Source: Halarcobacter mediterraneus
GTDB taxonomy: Bacteria; Campylobacterota; Campylobacteria; Campylobacterales; Arcobacteraceae
Assembly: GCF_004116625.1 (NCBI RefSeq)
Contig: NZ_NXIE01000005.1
Span: 62,001 to 126,000 of the forward strand
Direction of reading: 5' to 3'
DNA: 64,000 nucleotides
This document shows positions 34,034 through 43,715 of this stretch, piece by piece. Position numbers and translations under genes: made by a program. Each line of letters opens with the position of its first letter. The first letter of the stretch is position 1. Under the pieces are notes generated by a model. That model ran no database searches, had not been told where the DNA came from, and saw nothing but the letters and a program-made list of their open reading frames with translations.

Positions 34034-34693
34034 ATGAGTAAGATTCGAATAAAATATCAAACTTATGAGTTTGATAAAGTAGATATTCATCTAAAAACAC
34101 TTCGGGATAGGCAGCAATATGATAGTTTAAAAGAACAAGAACTAAATGATTATGGAATCTCCTCTGCTACATGGTCTCTTTTTGGTATTGTTTGGCCAGC
34201 ATCTGAAGTTTTGGCACATTATATGAAAGATTATAATATTGAAAATAAAAGGATTCTTGAAGTTGGTTGTGGAATAGGACTTTCAAGTCACTTGTTAAAT
34301 AGTAAAAATGCAAATATTACGGCGACAGATTATCATCCAGAAGTTGAGAATTTTTTAAATACTAATTCTATATTAAATGGCTTAAAAAATATTCCTTTTG
34401 AAAGAACTAGTTGGACTGATGAAGATGATCATTTAGGAAAGTTTGATTTGATTATAGGTAGTGATATTTTATATGAAAGATGGCATATAAAAGAGTTAGC
34501 TTCTTTTATAAGTAAACATTCTAATGATAAATGTGAAGTAATAATATCTGATCCTGGAAGAGGAAATCATGCTAAATTTGGTAAAGAAATGCAAGACTTA
34601 GGTTTCTCTTTTATGAATTTTAAACCTAAAAAAACTGAAGAATATTTAAAAAAAGCCTTCAAAGGGTATTTGATAAAATATACAAGAAATTAA
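34034..34693 (+). CDS. SAM-dependent methyltransferase, METTL21-like (protein lysine MTase family)
   Basis: A 219-residue class I methyltransferase. Motif I is ILEVGCGIGL (residues 74-83), then TATDYHPEV (motif II) and DLIIGSDILYE. The DxxY in SDILYE is characteristic of the METTL21/PF10294 protein-lysine methyltransferase family. VWPASEVLAHYM ahead of motif I also fits this family. The protein substrate is unknown. The gene begins a short run of small genes unrelated to the nickel operon. Confidence 0.75.
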   Translation: MSKIRIKYQTYEFDKVDIHLKTLRDRQQYDSLKEQELNDYGISSATWSLFGIVWPASEVLAHYMKDYNIENKRILEVGCGIGLSSHLLNSKNANITATDYHPEVENFLNTNSILNGLKNIPFERTSWTDEDDHLGKFDLIIGSDILYERWHIKELASFISKHSNDKCEVIISDPGRGNHAKFGKEMQDLGFSFMNFKPKKTEEYLKKAFKGYLIKYTRN

Positions 34694-34706
34694 AAAATGG
34701 ATAAAA

Positions 34707-35192
34707 ATGGATTTTAATAAATTAGATAAAAATACAAAACAAGAGTTACACTCTTTATTTACAGAATATAGTGAAATAGTAGGAGGGCAAAACTCTTTTT
34801 TAAAAATGATTGAAGAAATAAGAGATATAAAACCTAGCCCTTTGTTAAATAAAAGTGGTGCTTTTCATACTTCAAAAATAAAAGTAAGTCTTAGTAAATC
34901 TATATATAAAGAGACTTTTTCTACTTTATTTGATGCAATAAGAAGAGAAGAAAAAACTAGTGATATGTTAGATGGAATTGAGCCAAAGAAATATAAAGAA
35001 ACTATGAATATGATGAAAACTTTAAAATCAGTAATTATAAACTTTGAAGTAAAAAATGAAGAAGGAAAGTCTTTTTCTTTTCCTATTTTAGATACCTCTG
35101 AAGAGAAAAAGACAAAAGTAACCTTTTCTTTTAAAGCAATTTTCTTTTATAACCTAAATGAAGCAAAGAAAGTACTAAATTACAATGAATAA
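34707..35192 (+). CDS. Hypothetical protein (161 aa)
   Basis: Not recognised. It is a soluble, charged protein with no signal or membrane segment, predicted alpha-helical at the N-terminus (NTKQELHSLFTEYSEIVGG) and probably beta-rich at the C-terminus (SVIINFEVKNEEGKSFSFP, KVTFSFKAIFFYN). The start ATG has GGA six bases ahead. It overlaps the YwbE-like gene by eight bases, so it is likely translated from the same message as the next two genes. Confidence 0.6.
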   Translation: MDFNKLDKNTKQELHSLFTEYSEIVGGQNSFLKMIEEIRDIKPSPLLNKSGAFHTSKIKVSLSKSIYKETFSTLFDAIRREEKTSDMLDGIEPKKYKETMNMMKTLKSVIINFEVKNEEGKSFSFPILDTSEEKKTKVTFSFKAIFFYNLNEAKKVLNYNE

Positions 35193-35373
35193 AAAAAGAT
35201 TTAATATTAAACAAGGACTAAAAGTCAAAATAGTTTTAAAGCAAGACCAAAAAACAGGTAAATTAACCCAAGGAATTGTTAAAGATATATTGACAAATTC
35301 TCCTTCCCATCCCCATGGAATTAAAGTTAGACTTCAAGATGGTCAAGTAGGACGAGTACAAGAAATTTTGTAA
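35185..35373 (+). CDS. YwbE family protein (62 aa)
   Basis: A small, basic single-domain protein matching the YwbE/DUF2196 family: GLKVKIVLKQDQKTGKLTQG, VKDILTNSPSHPHGIKVRL and DGQVGRVQEIL. The function is unproven. The fold is a small beta domain with a conserved SP-HPHG-KVRL motif. It overlaps both neighbours by a few bases and is probably a real cotranscribed gene despite its size. Confidence 0.8.
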   Translation: MNKKRFNIKQGLKVKIVLKQDQKTGKLTQGIVKDILTNSPSHPHGIKVRLQDGQVGRVQEIL

Positions 35374-35816
35374 TGACTTTATATATTGATGCAGATGCTT
35401 TTCCTAATCTTTTAAAACCAATAGTTTTTAGAGCAATAGAAAGATTATCTTTAAAAACATTGGTAATAGCAAATAAAAAAGTTAATATAGGAACTTCTTC
35501 TTTTATAAAATATCTAGTTGTAAATCAAGGTGCAGATGAAGCAGATAATAAAATAATAGAACTTCTAGAAGAGGGTGATTTAGTTATTACAGCTGATATT
35601 CCTTTAGCAAATAGAACTATTGAAAAAAAAGCTCATGCAATAGATCATAGAGGTGAAACTTACACTAAAGATAATATAAAAGAGTATCTAGCAGTAAGAA
35701 ATCTAATGCAAGAAATTAGAGATAGTGGAGAACTTACAAAAGGACCAGCTGCCTTTACTCAAAAAGATGCACAAAAATTTGCTAACTCTTTAAATGCATT
35801 TTTGCAGAAGATATAA
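35373..35816 (+). CDS. YaiI/YqxD family (DUF188) protein
   Basis: A 147-residue DUF188 protein with a PIN-like fold. Acidic residues are in the expected places: YIDADAFPNLLKPIV at the start and NQGADEADNKIIELLEEGDLVITADIPLA in the middle. The basic tail RDSGELTKGPAAFTQKDAQKF is typical. It is suspected to be a nuclease from its fold, but no activity is assigned. It overlaps the YwbE stop by one base. Confidence 0.85.
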   Translation: MTLYIDADAFPNLLKPIVFRAIERLSLKTLVIANKKVNIGTSSFIKYLVVNQGADEADNKIIELLEEGDLVITADIPLANRTIEKKAHAIDHRGETYTKDNIKEYLAVRNLMQEIRDSGELTKGPAAFTQKDAQKFANSLNAFLQKI

Positions 35817-35822
35817 TTTCTT

Positions 35823-36782
35823 TTAGAAATAAAACTTTTTATTTTTTAATACTTCTTTTGGAGAAATATTAAACTTCTTAAAAAAAGCAAAAGTAAAATT
35901 ACTTTGATGTTTGTATCCCACTAACTCAGAAACTTCATTAATTGAGTATTCATTTGTTTCTAAAAGTTTTTTTGCTTTTTCAAGTCTTTTATTAATAATA
36001 TATTTAAAAACTGTAGTATTATACTCTATTTTAAAAATCTTTTGTAATTTTGTTTCATTTGTACTTGCTACTTTTGCAAGTTCTTTTAGGGTCAAATCTT
36101 TAAATAAGTTTTCATCTATATAAACCATTAATTTATTTAAATAGTGTCTTTCTATAGAGGGAAGGAACTCTTTTTCTTCTTGAATATTATTAAGCCAATT
36201 ATATAAAAGTCCATAGGTATGACTTTGGAGTAACAGGTTTTCAAGTTTGTTATTATGTGACGAATTGAAAATAGTATTTAAGCTTAATAAAGTTTCAAAA
36301 CTACAAGGAGAATCTTTAAGTATTTTAAATAGAGGTTTGTTTTCTAAGTCTTGTAAAGTTTTATTTAAAGGATTATTTTCCTTGGAAATAATTTGATTTT
36401 CAATAAACTCTTTTGTTGCAACCATATTTATTATTTTTAAATTTGAATCTTTTTTATAAAAACTTTTTCCATTTTCTTGATTTAGTGCACTTACACTTAA
36501 ATGATTTGGCTTAAAAGTTTTATTTATTTTAAAATCAACATTTTTATATTGGATACTGCCATTTAAAAAAGCTGAAAAAGAAACGAGAGTGTCTTCAAAT
36601 TTATTTTCTATTATAAAATCTTCTTTTACATCAATATCAAACTTATAAAAAAAAAGACCTTTACAAACAGGAACTAGTGAAATTTGACCTTCTGCAAGTT
36701 CTTTGGGCATAAAAAAAGTAGTATTTGAACTATTCTCTTTATTCATTTCATTTATATTTTCAAAGCTAAGTATTTTTGGCAT
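35823..36782 (-). CDS. AraC-family transcriptional regulator
   Basis: A 319-residue regulator. The C-terminal third carries the double HTH of AraC proteins (DLTLKELAKVASTNETKLQKIF and INEVSELVGYKHQSNFTFAFFKKFNISPKE). The N-terminal part is a variable effector domain. It is divergent from the TonB-dependent receptor at 36900. In layout this equals YbtA ahead of FyuA, so it probably activates the receptor-transporter operon when the matching siderophore is present. Confidence 0.87.
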   Translation of the reverse strand: MPKILSFENINEMNKENSSNTTFFMPKELAEGQISLVPVCKGLFFYKFDIDVKEDFIIENKFEDTLVSFSAFLNGSIQYKNVDFKINKTFKPNHLSVSALNQENGKSFYKKDSNLKIINMVATKEFIENQIISKENNPLNKTLQDLENKPLFKILKDSPCSFETLLSLNTIFNSSHNNKLENLLLQSHTYGLLYNWLNNIQEEKEFLPSIERHYLNKLMVYIDENLFKDLTLKELAKVASTNETKLQKIFKIEYNTTVFKYIINKRLEKAKKLLETNEYSINEVSELVGYKHQSNFTFAFFKKFNISPKEVLKNKKFYF

Positions 36783-36836
36783 TTTTTCTCTTTTCGTTTA
36801 ATCATAAAAAAAAAGTTTTTTATAATAAATACAATA

Positions 36837-36865
36837 TTGATATGCATTATCATATAAAATATAAT
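36837..36865 (+). promoter_or_regulatory. Fur-like box and -10 before the TonB-dependent receptor
   Basis: The sequence TTGATATGCATTATCAT (about 36837-36853) resembles two facing GATAAT/ATTATC hexamers of the Fur consensus. It runs into a clean -10 TATAAT at 36860-36865, 35 bases before the TTG start of the receptor. Iron repression of the receptor operon is the natural reading. The match is by eye. Confidence 0.5.
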
Positions 36866-36899
36866 ACAAAAATATTTAACAACTACTTAAGGAGACAAA

Positions 36900-38972
36900 T
36901 TGAAACTTTTAAATGGATTACTAATTATAAGTATTATTACTTCAAATCTTTTAGCAGAGGAGACTATAAAACTTGAAGATGTAACAGTAACAGCACAAAA
37001 GAAAAAGGAATCAAAGCAAAATATCGCCTTGAGCTTAGATATTCTTGATAGTGATGATATAAAAGAACAAAAAATTTTGGATACTGAAGATATTGTAAAT
37101 AGTACTCCTGGACTTTTTATGATAAAGACAAATCATCATGGAACAGCAGGTTTTTTATCTTTAAGAGGAATAACACCTACTATGGAAGGAGAACAAGCCA
37201 TAGGTTTTTTTGTCGATGATATATATTACCCTATGTTTGATAGTGAAATTTTAGATATTCAAAGAGTTGAAATACTAAAAGGTCCACAAGGTACTTTATA
37301 TGGTAAAAATACAGAATCAGGTGCGATTAATATTATTACTAATAAACCAGTAAATGAAAATAGTGCAGATGTAAGTATTGGTTTAGCAAATAATAATACT
37401 CAAGAATATAAGGGCTTAGTAAATGTGAAACTTATTGAGAATGATTTATTTTTAAGAGCTGCTCTTAGAAAGTATAAGAGTGATGGATATTTTGAAAATA
37501 GATATACAAAAAATAAAAAATCAGACAATATCGAAGGAATTGATTCAAGAGTTTCATTAAGATATTTACCTACAGATAATTTAGATTTTATTCTTTCTTA
37601 TGATAGAAATGATTATGACAATGGATATACAGGCTTTAATACTCTTGCTGAAGTTTTAAATAATCCTGGAAAAGTAGATATGGATTTTGATGGTGAAGGT
37701 GAATTTAAAAATGATAAATTCTCATTAAAATCAATATATGAAAATGATAATTTAACTTTTACTTCAATTACAGCAGCAAGTGATACAAAAAATATTGATT
37801 ATAATGATTTGGACTTTTCAGTATATGATGTAATGAGACTTAAAACAGATAGAGAAATAGATTTCTTATCTCAAGAATTTAGGCTTAATTCCTCTTTTGA
37901 AAATTTTAGTTATTTAATTGGAGCATATTTTAGTAAAGAAAGTAATGAGCAGACAGTAGACTTTGAAATGCGTCAAGGAAATCCTTTATATGGAATGCCA
38001 AGTTTTACCCAGCTTACAGGAAGTGATATGGATACAAAAAACTATGCACTTTTCTCTCAAATGAATTATCTTTTTACTGATTCTTTTGATGTAACATTTG
38101 GACTTAGATATGATAAAGAACAAAAAGATTATAAATATACTGAAGGTTATGATAAAGATATGTCTTCTTTTGGTATGTTTTCTGATTCAATGAGTAAAAG
38201 TAAAGATTCTTCGGAAATTTTACCTAAGGTTTCATTCAATTTTAATTTAGATGAGCAACATCTTTTATATGCAAGTTATTCAAAAGGTTATAAATCAGGA
38301 GGATACAACTCTTTAGCTCCAATAGATAATCAAGAGTTCAAAGCTGAACAATCAAATAATTTTGAAGTTGGTTTTAAATCAAGGTTTTTAGATGATAGCT
38401 TATTTACAAATTTAGCAATTTATCAAATTAATATTGATGACCAACAAGTAGAACAACAATATTATCCTGACTCAATTACTTCAAATGCTGGTAAATCTAC
38501 CATAAGAGGATTTGAGTTTGACTTTACTTATCAAGTAACTGATAAGTTTTTATTATCATCAGGAATAGGATATAACAAATCAGAATTTGATGAGTATAAA
38601 GATAATATTTTAGATGCTTCTGGAAATATTATTGGACAAAGAAGCTATGATGGTAATAGAGCACCAAATACCCCAAAATATACTTATAATATAACTGCAA
38701 AATATAATTTTCTAAAAGATACTTATTTATTAGCTAAATTAAATGCTGTAGGAGATATGTACTTTGATTTGGATAATACTGTAAAACAAAAGTCTTATGA
38801 ATTAGTAGATTTAAGCTTTGGTACTACAATAAATAATATTGATTTTAAATTATGGAGTAAAAATATTTTTGATAAAACTTATATTACAAGAGCTTTTGAA
38901 ATGAGTGATGAATGGTATGCAAGAGCAGGGGAAGGTAGAACTTTTGGTTTTGAACTTTCTTATAAGTTTTAA
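36900..38972 (+). CDS. TonB-dependent siderophore receptor, FyuA-like
   Basis: A 690-residue outer-membrane receptor. It has a signal peptide (LLNGLLIISIITSNLLAEE), a TonB-box-like start (LEDVTVTAQ) and the plug domain (IVNSTPGLFM, FLSLRGITPTMEG, DIQRVEILKGPQGTLYGKN, GAINIITNKP). The beta-barrel includes the typical YASYSKGYKSGGYN and ends in the aromatic terminus FGFELSYKF. It starts with TTG at 36900 behind a GGAG RBS. The downstream MFS and paired ABC genes mirror the yersiniabactin receptor locus. The actual ligand is unknown. Confidence 0.88.
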   Translation: MKLLNGLLIISIITSNLLAEETIKLEDVTVTAQKKKESKQNIALSLDILDSDDIKEQKILDTEDIVNSTPGLFMIKTNHHGTAGFLSLRGITPTMEGEQAIGFFVDDIYYPMFDSEILDIQRVEILKGPQGTLYGKNTESGAINIITNKPVNENSADVSIGLANNNTQEYKGLVNVKLIENDLFLRAALRKYKSDGYFENRYTKNKKSDNIEGIDSRVSLRYLPTDNLDFILSYDRNDYDNGYTGFNTLAEVLNNPGKVDMDFDGEGEFKNDKFSLKSIYENDNLTFTSITAASDTKNIDYNDLDFSVYDVMRLKTDREIDFLSQEFRLNSSFENFSYLIGAYFSKESNEQTVDFEMRQGNPLYGMPSFTQLTGSDMDTKNYALFSQMNYLFTDSFDVTFGLRYDKEQKDYKYTEGYDKDMSSFGMFSDSMSKSKDSSEILPKVSFNFNLDEQHLLYASYSKGYKSGGYNSLAPIDNQEFKAEQSNNFEVGFKSRFLDDSLFTNLAIYQINIDDQQVEQQYYPDSITSNAGKSTIRGFEFDFTYQVTDKFLLSSGIGYNKSEFDEYKDNILDASGNIIGQRSYDGNRAPNTPKYTYNITAKYNFLKDTYLLAKLNAVGDMYFDLDNTVKQKSYELVDLSFGTTINNIDFKLWSKNIFDKTYITRAFEMSDEWYARAGEGRTFGFELSYKF

Positions 38973-38984
38973 TAGGAAAAATAG

Positions 38985-40181
38985 ATGTATATTTTTACTA
39001 AAAAATTTAGTTTTTTATTGCTTTTATATACAACTCAATTTATTCCATTAGGTTTCTTTTTTGGAGCAATTCCCGCAATACTTGCTACTCAAGGAGTATC
39101 TATGGAAACAATTGGAAGTATATATATGTTAGGGCTTATTTGGGTTATCAAATTTTTATGGGCTCCTTTTATAGATAAAAATAAAATTAGTTTTTTACAA
39201 GGGCATTATCGCTCTTGGCTAATTTTAGTTCAAATAAGTTTATCCTTATCAATGGTTTTTTGTGCTTTTTATTCTATTTCAGATAGTTTTTTAATTTCTC
39301 TTTCTTTAATTACTCTTATTAACTTTTTTTCTTCCACACAAGATATTTGTGTTGATGGTTTAGTTGTAAATAGTTTAGATGAACAAGAGTTAAAGTATGC
39401 AAATTCAATGCAAACAGCAGGAACTTTTTTAGGTTCTCTTTTAGGTTTATGTTTACCATTATATTCATATGAAGTTTATACTTGGAAAACTACTCTTTTA
39501 ATATTGAGTATTTTAGTTTTAATTCCCACATTTTTTTTATTCTTTTATAAAGAAAAGATAAATGAAGTAAAACCTCTAAGAGTTAGTTACTTTAAGGTAT
39601 TAAGTTTTTTAGGAAATAAAAAAGTATTGAAGTTACTTTTTATTATGACACCAGCTTATTTTATAGTAGAAGGAAGTTTTTCTTTAATTCAACAGCTATT
39701 AATAAGAAATGAATGGACATTAATTGAAATTGCAATATCTCAAAATATAATAAGTTCTTTTTTTGGAATATTAGCAGCTTTTTTGGCTGGATATATTATG
39801 AAATATTTAGGTCAATATAAAAGTTATATTCTTACTTCAACATTAATATTTATTGATATCTTAATAATGATAAATTTAGAAGCTTTTGCGAATGATCATG
39901 TTTTATCAACAATTTTTCTCTCTTATAACTATTTTTGTTTAGGTTTATTTATGACTCTATACTATACTTTTATTATGAAAAATAGTTCAAAAGAACTAGC
40001 AGGAACACAAGTAAATATTCAACATGGATTTATGTTATTTATCTCTTTGGTTTTTACAAAGGTCTTTTTAACAATAAGTTCAGAATATGGTTTTGTCTCA
40101 GCTTTTATTTGTCTACTTTGTATTTATATTATTTCATACACTTTTTCAATTTTCAAGTTAAGGGAAGATTATGAAAGCTAA
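38985..40181 (+). CDS. MFS transporter (YbtX/AmpG-like)
   Basis: A 398-residue permease with about twelve helices. The PAT/AmpG-like features LPLGFFFGAIPAILATQG-type start (IPLGFFFGAIPAIL), LIWVIKFLWAPFIDK, STQDICVDGLVVNSL and the later GTQVNIQHGFM are visible. In the yersiniabactin locus the corresponding gene is ybtX, an MFS protein. Here it lies between the receptor and two ABC half-transporters. It might move the siderophore or a related compound across the inner membrane. It overlaps the start of the next reading frame by 11 bases. Confidence 0.8.
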   Translation: MYIFTKKFSFLLLLYTTQFIPLGFFFGAIPAILATQGVSMETIGSIYMLGLIWVIKFLWAPFIDKNKISFLQGHYRSWLILVQISLSLSMVFCAFYSISDSFLISLSLITLINFFSSTQDICVDGLVVNSLDEQELKYANSMQTAGTFLGSLLGLCLPLYSYEVYTWKTTLLILSILVLIPTFFLFFYKEKINEVKPLRVSYFKVLSFLGNKKVLKLLFIMTPAYFIVEGSFSLIQQLLIRNEWTLIEIAISQNIISSFFGILAAFLAGYIMKYLGQYKSYILTSTLIFIDILIMINLEAFANDHVLSTIFLSYNYFCLGLFMTLYYTFIMKNSSKELAGTQVNIQHGFMLFISLVFTKVFLTISSEYGFVSAFICLLCIYIISYTFSIFKLREDYES

Positions 40182-41922
40182 AAAAGGTATATTAAGACTT
40201 TTAGAAATAGCATAGGCTAAAAAGTATTTACTTTTTTTAGCCTGTTTTTTTGCTTCTTTACATGCTATTTTAAGTCTTGCCCCATATATTTTAAGTTATG
40301 AGATTCTAAATCAAAGTGTATCCAATAATTTTCAGTATAAATTACTTCAAACATATGTTATTTATAGCATTATTACAATAATCTGTGCTTATGTATGTTT
40401 GTATATTGCCTTAATATTATCTCATATGGCAGCTTTTGAAATTTTATATAACTTTAGAGTTCAAATTGCAAAAAAATTAGCAACTTTATCTATAGGATAT
40501 TTACAAAATAGGGCAACAGGTGAATTAAAAAAAGTATTAGTTGATGATATTGAGAAAATAGAAAAATTTTTAGCACATAATTTAATTGATATTGTAAAAG
40601 CTTCTCTTATGCCTGTTCTTATATTAATCTATATGTTTATTCTTGATTATAGACTTGCTTTTGCTAGTTTAGCACCATTAATTGTTTTCTTTTTATGGCT
40701 TTTTATTATCTTTAAGACAAAAGCTTTACAAGAAATAACTAAAGTATATTCTAAAAGTATCCAAAGAATGGATAGTGTTGTTGTTGAATATGTTCGTTCA
40801 ATTGCTTTAATGAAAATATTTAACCAAGATGCAAATAGATTTAAAAATTTTAAAAATTCAATAGATGAATATACCCAATGGGTATTAGAATATATAGATA
40901 AAAATAGTAATTTTTATTCTTTTATTATTTCTTTTATAAGCAATTCTATTCTTCCTATTTTAGCTTTTGGTGTATATTTTTATTTTCAAAAAGAAATAAA
41001 TTTTATTACTTTATTGTTTTTTTTAATTCTTGGTGTCGCTTATTTAAAACCAGTTTTAGCAATTTCAACTTTAGCAAATAGTATATTTATAACTTATGAA
41101 GCTGTAAATGAAATAGATAATATTTTAGAAGAAGAGGAAAAATTAAAAGATACAGAAAAAAAAGAAGATTTTGAAAATTATAATATAGAGTATGAAAATG
41201 TAAGTTTTGCTTATGGTGAAAAAAAAGTTTTAGAAAATATTAATTTAAAACTTAATCAAGGAGAAATAACTGCTTTTGTTGGCTTAAGTGGAGCAGGCAA
41301 AAGTACTTGTGCAGAGCTTTTGGCAAGGTTTTACGAGCTTAAAGAAGGTTCTATAAAAATAGGAAATACAGATATTAAAGAAGTATCTTACTCTTTTTTA
41401 ATGAATAAGATTTCTTTTGTTTTCCAAGATAATTTTATGTTCAGTGATACTATTTTTGAAAATATTGCAATGGGTAAAGAATTCTCTTTAGAAGAAGTAA
41501 TAAAAGCAGCAAAACTTGCTCAAGCTCATGGGTTTATTAGCAAATTAAAAGATGGTTATGAAACTATTTATTCTAAAAGTATTGCATTAAGTGGAGGACA
41601 AATTCAAAGAATACAATTGGCAAGAGTTTTTCTTAAAGATTCACCAATAATTATTCTTGATGAAGCAACTTCTTTTTTTGATGCTAAAAATGAATATAAA
41701 ATACAAAAAGCATTAACAGAACTTGTTAAAAACAAAACAGTACTTTTAATTGCACATAAACTTTCTAGTATACAAAATGTTCATAAGATAGTAGTTTTTA
41801 ATGAGACCAAAGTAGAAAGTATAGGAACACATGAAGATTTAATAAAAAATTCTAATATTTATAAACTTATGTGGGAAAGTTACATAAAAACAAAAAATTT
41901 TGGTTTAAAAGGAGAGTATTAA
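40171..41922 (+). pseudogene. ABC half-transporter (YbtP/IrtA-like) interrupted by amber codon 15
   Basis: The frame opens at ATG 40171 with an AGGGAAG RBS inside the MFS gene end. It meets TAG at 40213-40215 (LLEIA-stop-AKKYL), then continues open to 41922, giving 583 residues if read through. The paired protein next door has 576. The body is a membrane domain plus ATPase with Walker A GLSGAGKST, signature LSGGQIQRIQLAR and Walker B IIILDEATSFFD. Without readthrough the first good start is a TTG at 40399 (507 residues), losing about the first helix pair. The rest shows no decay, so a recent nonsense mutation, a sequence error or suppression are all possible. The transporter pair probably imports or processes a ferric siderophore. 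Confidence 0.75.
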
Positions 41923-43653
41923 ATGAATTTTATAAAAAATATACTATTTGTAATAGGGGATTTAAAAAAAGAGTTTTTTAAAGTACTTTCTTTTCATTTA
42001 ATACACTCTTTTCTTATTTCTTCATCAAGTGGAATTTTAGTTGCTGTTTTATGGGAACTTTTAAAACCAACACCTGATAAAAAGTTTATTTATATTTTAA
42101 TAATTTTATTAGCAGTTTTTTTAATTGTCCAACTTTTTATTTCTTCTTTAAGTTATAAGAAAAGTTCTAAATTTACTTTTTTAGTTTCTCAAGAATTGAG
42201 AATGAAGTTAGGAATTCATATATATAAACTCTCTTTAGGTTCTTTAAAAGAAAAACATAGTTCTTATTATTCTTCTTGTTTACTTCAAGATGTTAGAATT
42301 TTTGAAAATTTCTTTTCTCATAGTATTCCAAATATTATAAGTGGAGTTTTTTCAGTTTTTTTTATCTTGATCTTTTTATATTTCTTAGATTATAGATTAG
42401 CTTTTATCTTAACTTTAGGAATATTTTTAATAGTACCTTTTATATATTTTGCAAATTTAATAGTTATGTATTTTGGAAAAAAACATATAGAAGCTAAAGA
42501 AGAAATGTCCCGACATTTTTTAGAGTATTGTGAAGGAATGAAATATTTAAAAAGTTTTAATTATATACATAAAAAATATATAGATTTAGAAAAAATATTA
42601 AAAGATTTTAAATCAAAATCTTTTAAACTAGAAATGTTCCCTGGACCTTTGATTTTATTATCTTTTATTTTTTGTGAGTTGGCATTTTTATTTATGATAT
42701 TGTATGCTTTAAAGTATTTTGAGGATAAGACATTAAGTATAACTTTTTTAATGTCTTTTTTGATAATAGGATATAGATTACTTGAACCGATAAAAGTCTT
42801 TTTAGTAGATTTTTTAGAATTAAAGTATATGAATAATGCAATTATTAGAATTAAAGAACTTTTAGAGTTACAGACAATTAAAGTTAGGAAGTCAAATAAA
42901 GAAATAAAGAATTATGAAATAAGTTTTGAGAATGTATCTTTTTCCTATAAAAATAAAGAAGTTTTAAAGAATATAAGTTTAACTTTTCCTTGTAATAATA
43001 TAAGTGCTTTAGTTGGATTAAGTGGTGAAGGTAAAACTACAATATTAAGTCTTATTGCAAGATTTTGGGATATAGATAAAGGAGAGATTAAAATAGGAGG
43101 TAAAAATATAAAAGAAATTCCTTTAGAAAGTTTATATTCAAGTATAAGTCAAGTTTTTCAAGAAGTATATTTATTTGATGATACTATTTATAATAATATT
43201 AAAATAGCAAAAGAAAATGCGACTGAAAAAGAAATCGTAGAAGCATGCAAAAAAGCAAATTGTTTACAGTTTATTGAAAAACTAGAAAAAGGTTTTGAAA
43301 CAAAAGTAGGAGAGAAGGGAGTAAATTTAAGTGGTGGGGAAAAACAAAGAATAAGTATTGCCCGAGCTTTCTTAAAAGATGCACCTATTTTACTTTTAGA
43401 TGAAGCAACATCTTCTCTTGATAGTATAAATGAGTATTTTATTCAGGAATCTATTTATAAATTAACTAAAAATAAAACAGTAATTATAATAGCACATAAA
43501 CTAAAAATATTAAAAGGTATAGAAAATATATATGTATTACATAATAAAGAACTTGTACAAAGAGGAAGTTTTGAAGTTTTATCTAAAAGTGAAGGCTTAT
43601 TTAAAGAACTATTATCTTATCAAGATAGAAGCCTAAATTGGGAAATAAGTTAA
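41923..43653 (+). CDS. ABC half-transporter with fused ATPase (YbtQ/IrtB-like)
   Basis: A 576-residue membrane-ATPase fusion. The N-terminal 310 residues hold six helices. The ATPase has Walker A GLSGEGKTT (about residue 368), signature VNLSGGEKQRISIARAF, Walker B ILLLDEATSSLDS and the H-loop IIAHKLK. The exporter-type fold with a twin gene immediately upstream matches YbtP/YbtQ and IrtA/IrtB, which import iron-siderophore complexes despite exporter topology. It directly abuts the preceding stop. The function is inferred from locus layout. Confidence 0.83.
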   Translation: MNFIKNILFVIGDLKKEFFKVLSFHLIHSFLISSSSGILVAVLWELLKPTPDKKFIYILIILLAVFLIVQLFISSLSYKKSSKFTFLVSQELRMKLGIHIYKLSLGSLKEKHSSYYSSCLLQDVRIFENFFSHSIPNIISGVFSVFFILIFLYFLDYRLAFILTLGIFLIVPFIYFANLIVMYFGKKHIEAKEEMSRHFLEYCEGMKYLKSFNYIHKKYIDLEKILKDFKSKSFKLEMFPGPLILLSFIFCELAFLFMILYALKYFEDKTLSITFLMSFLIIGYRLLEPIKVFLVDFLELKYMNNAIIRIKELLELQTIKVRKSNKEIKNYEISFENVSFSYKNKEVLKNISLTFPCNNISALVGLSGEGKTTILSLIARFWDIDKGEIKIGGKNIKEIPLESLYSSISQVFQEVYLFDDTIYNNIKIAKENATEKEIVEACKKANCLQFIEKLEKGFETKVGEKGVNLSGGEKQRISIARAFLKDAPILLLDEATSSLDSINEYFIQESIYKLTKNKTVIIIAHKLKILKGIENIYVLHNKELVQRGSFEVLSKSEGLFKELLSYQDRSLNWEIS

Positions 43654-43715
43654 TATCTTAATTACAAAGTGCAATATTTTTATATAGGCTAAAATTTTTT
43701 AGATATTATTCTTTT

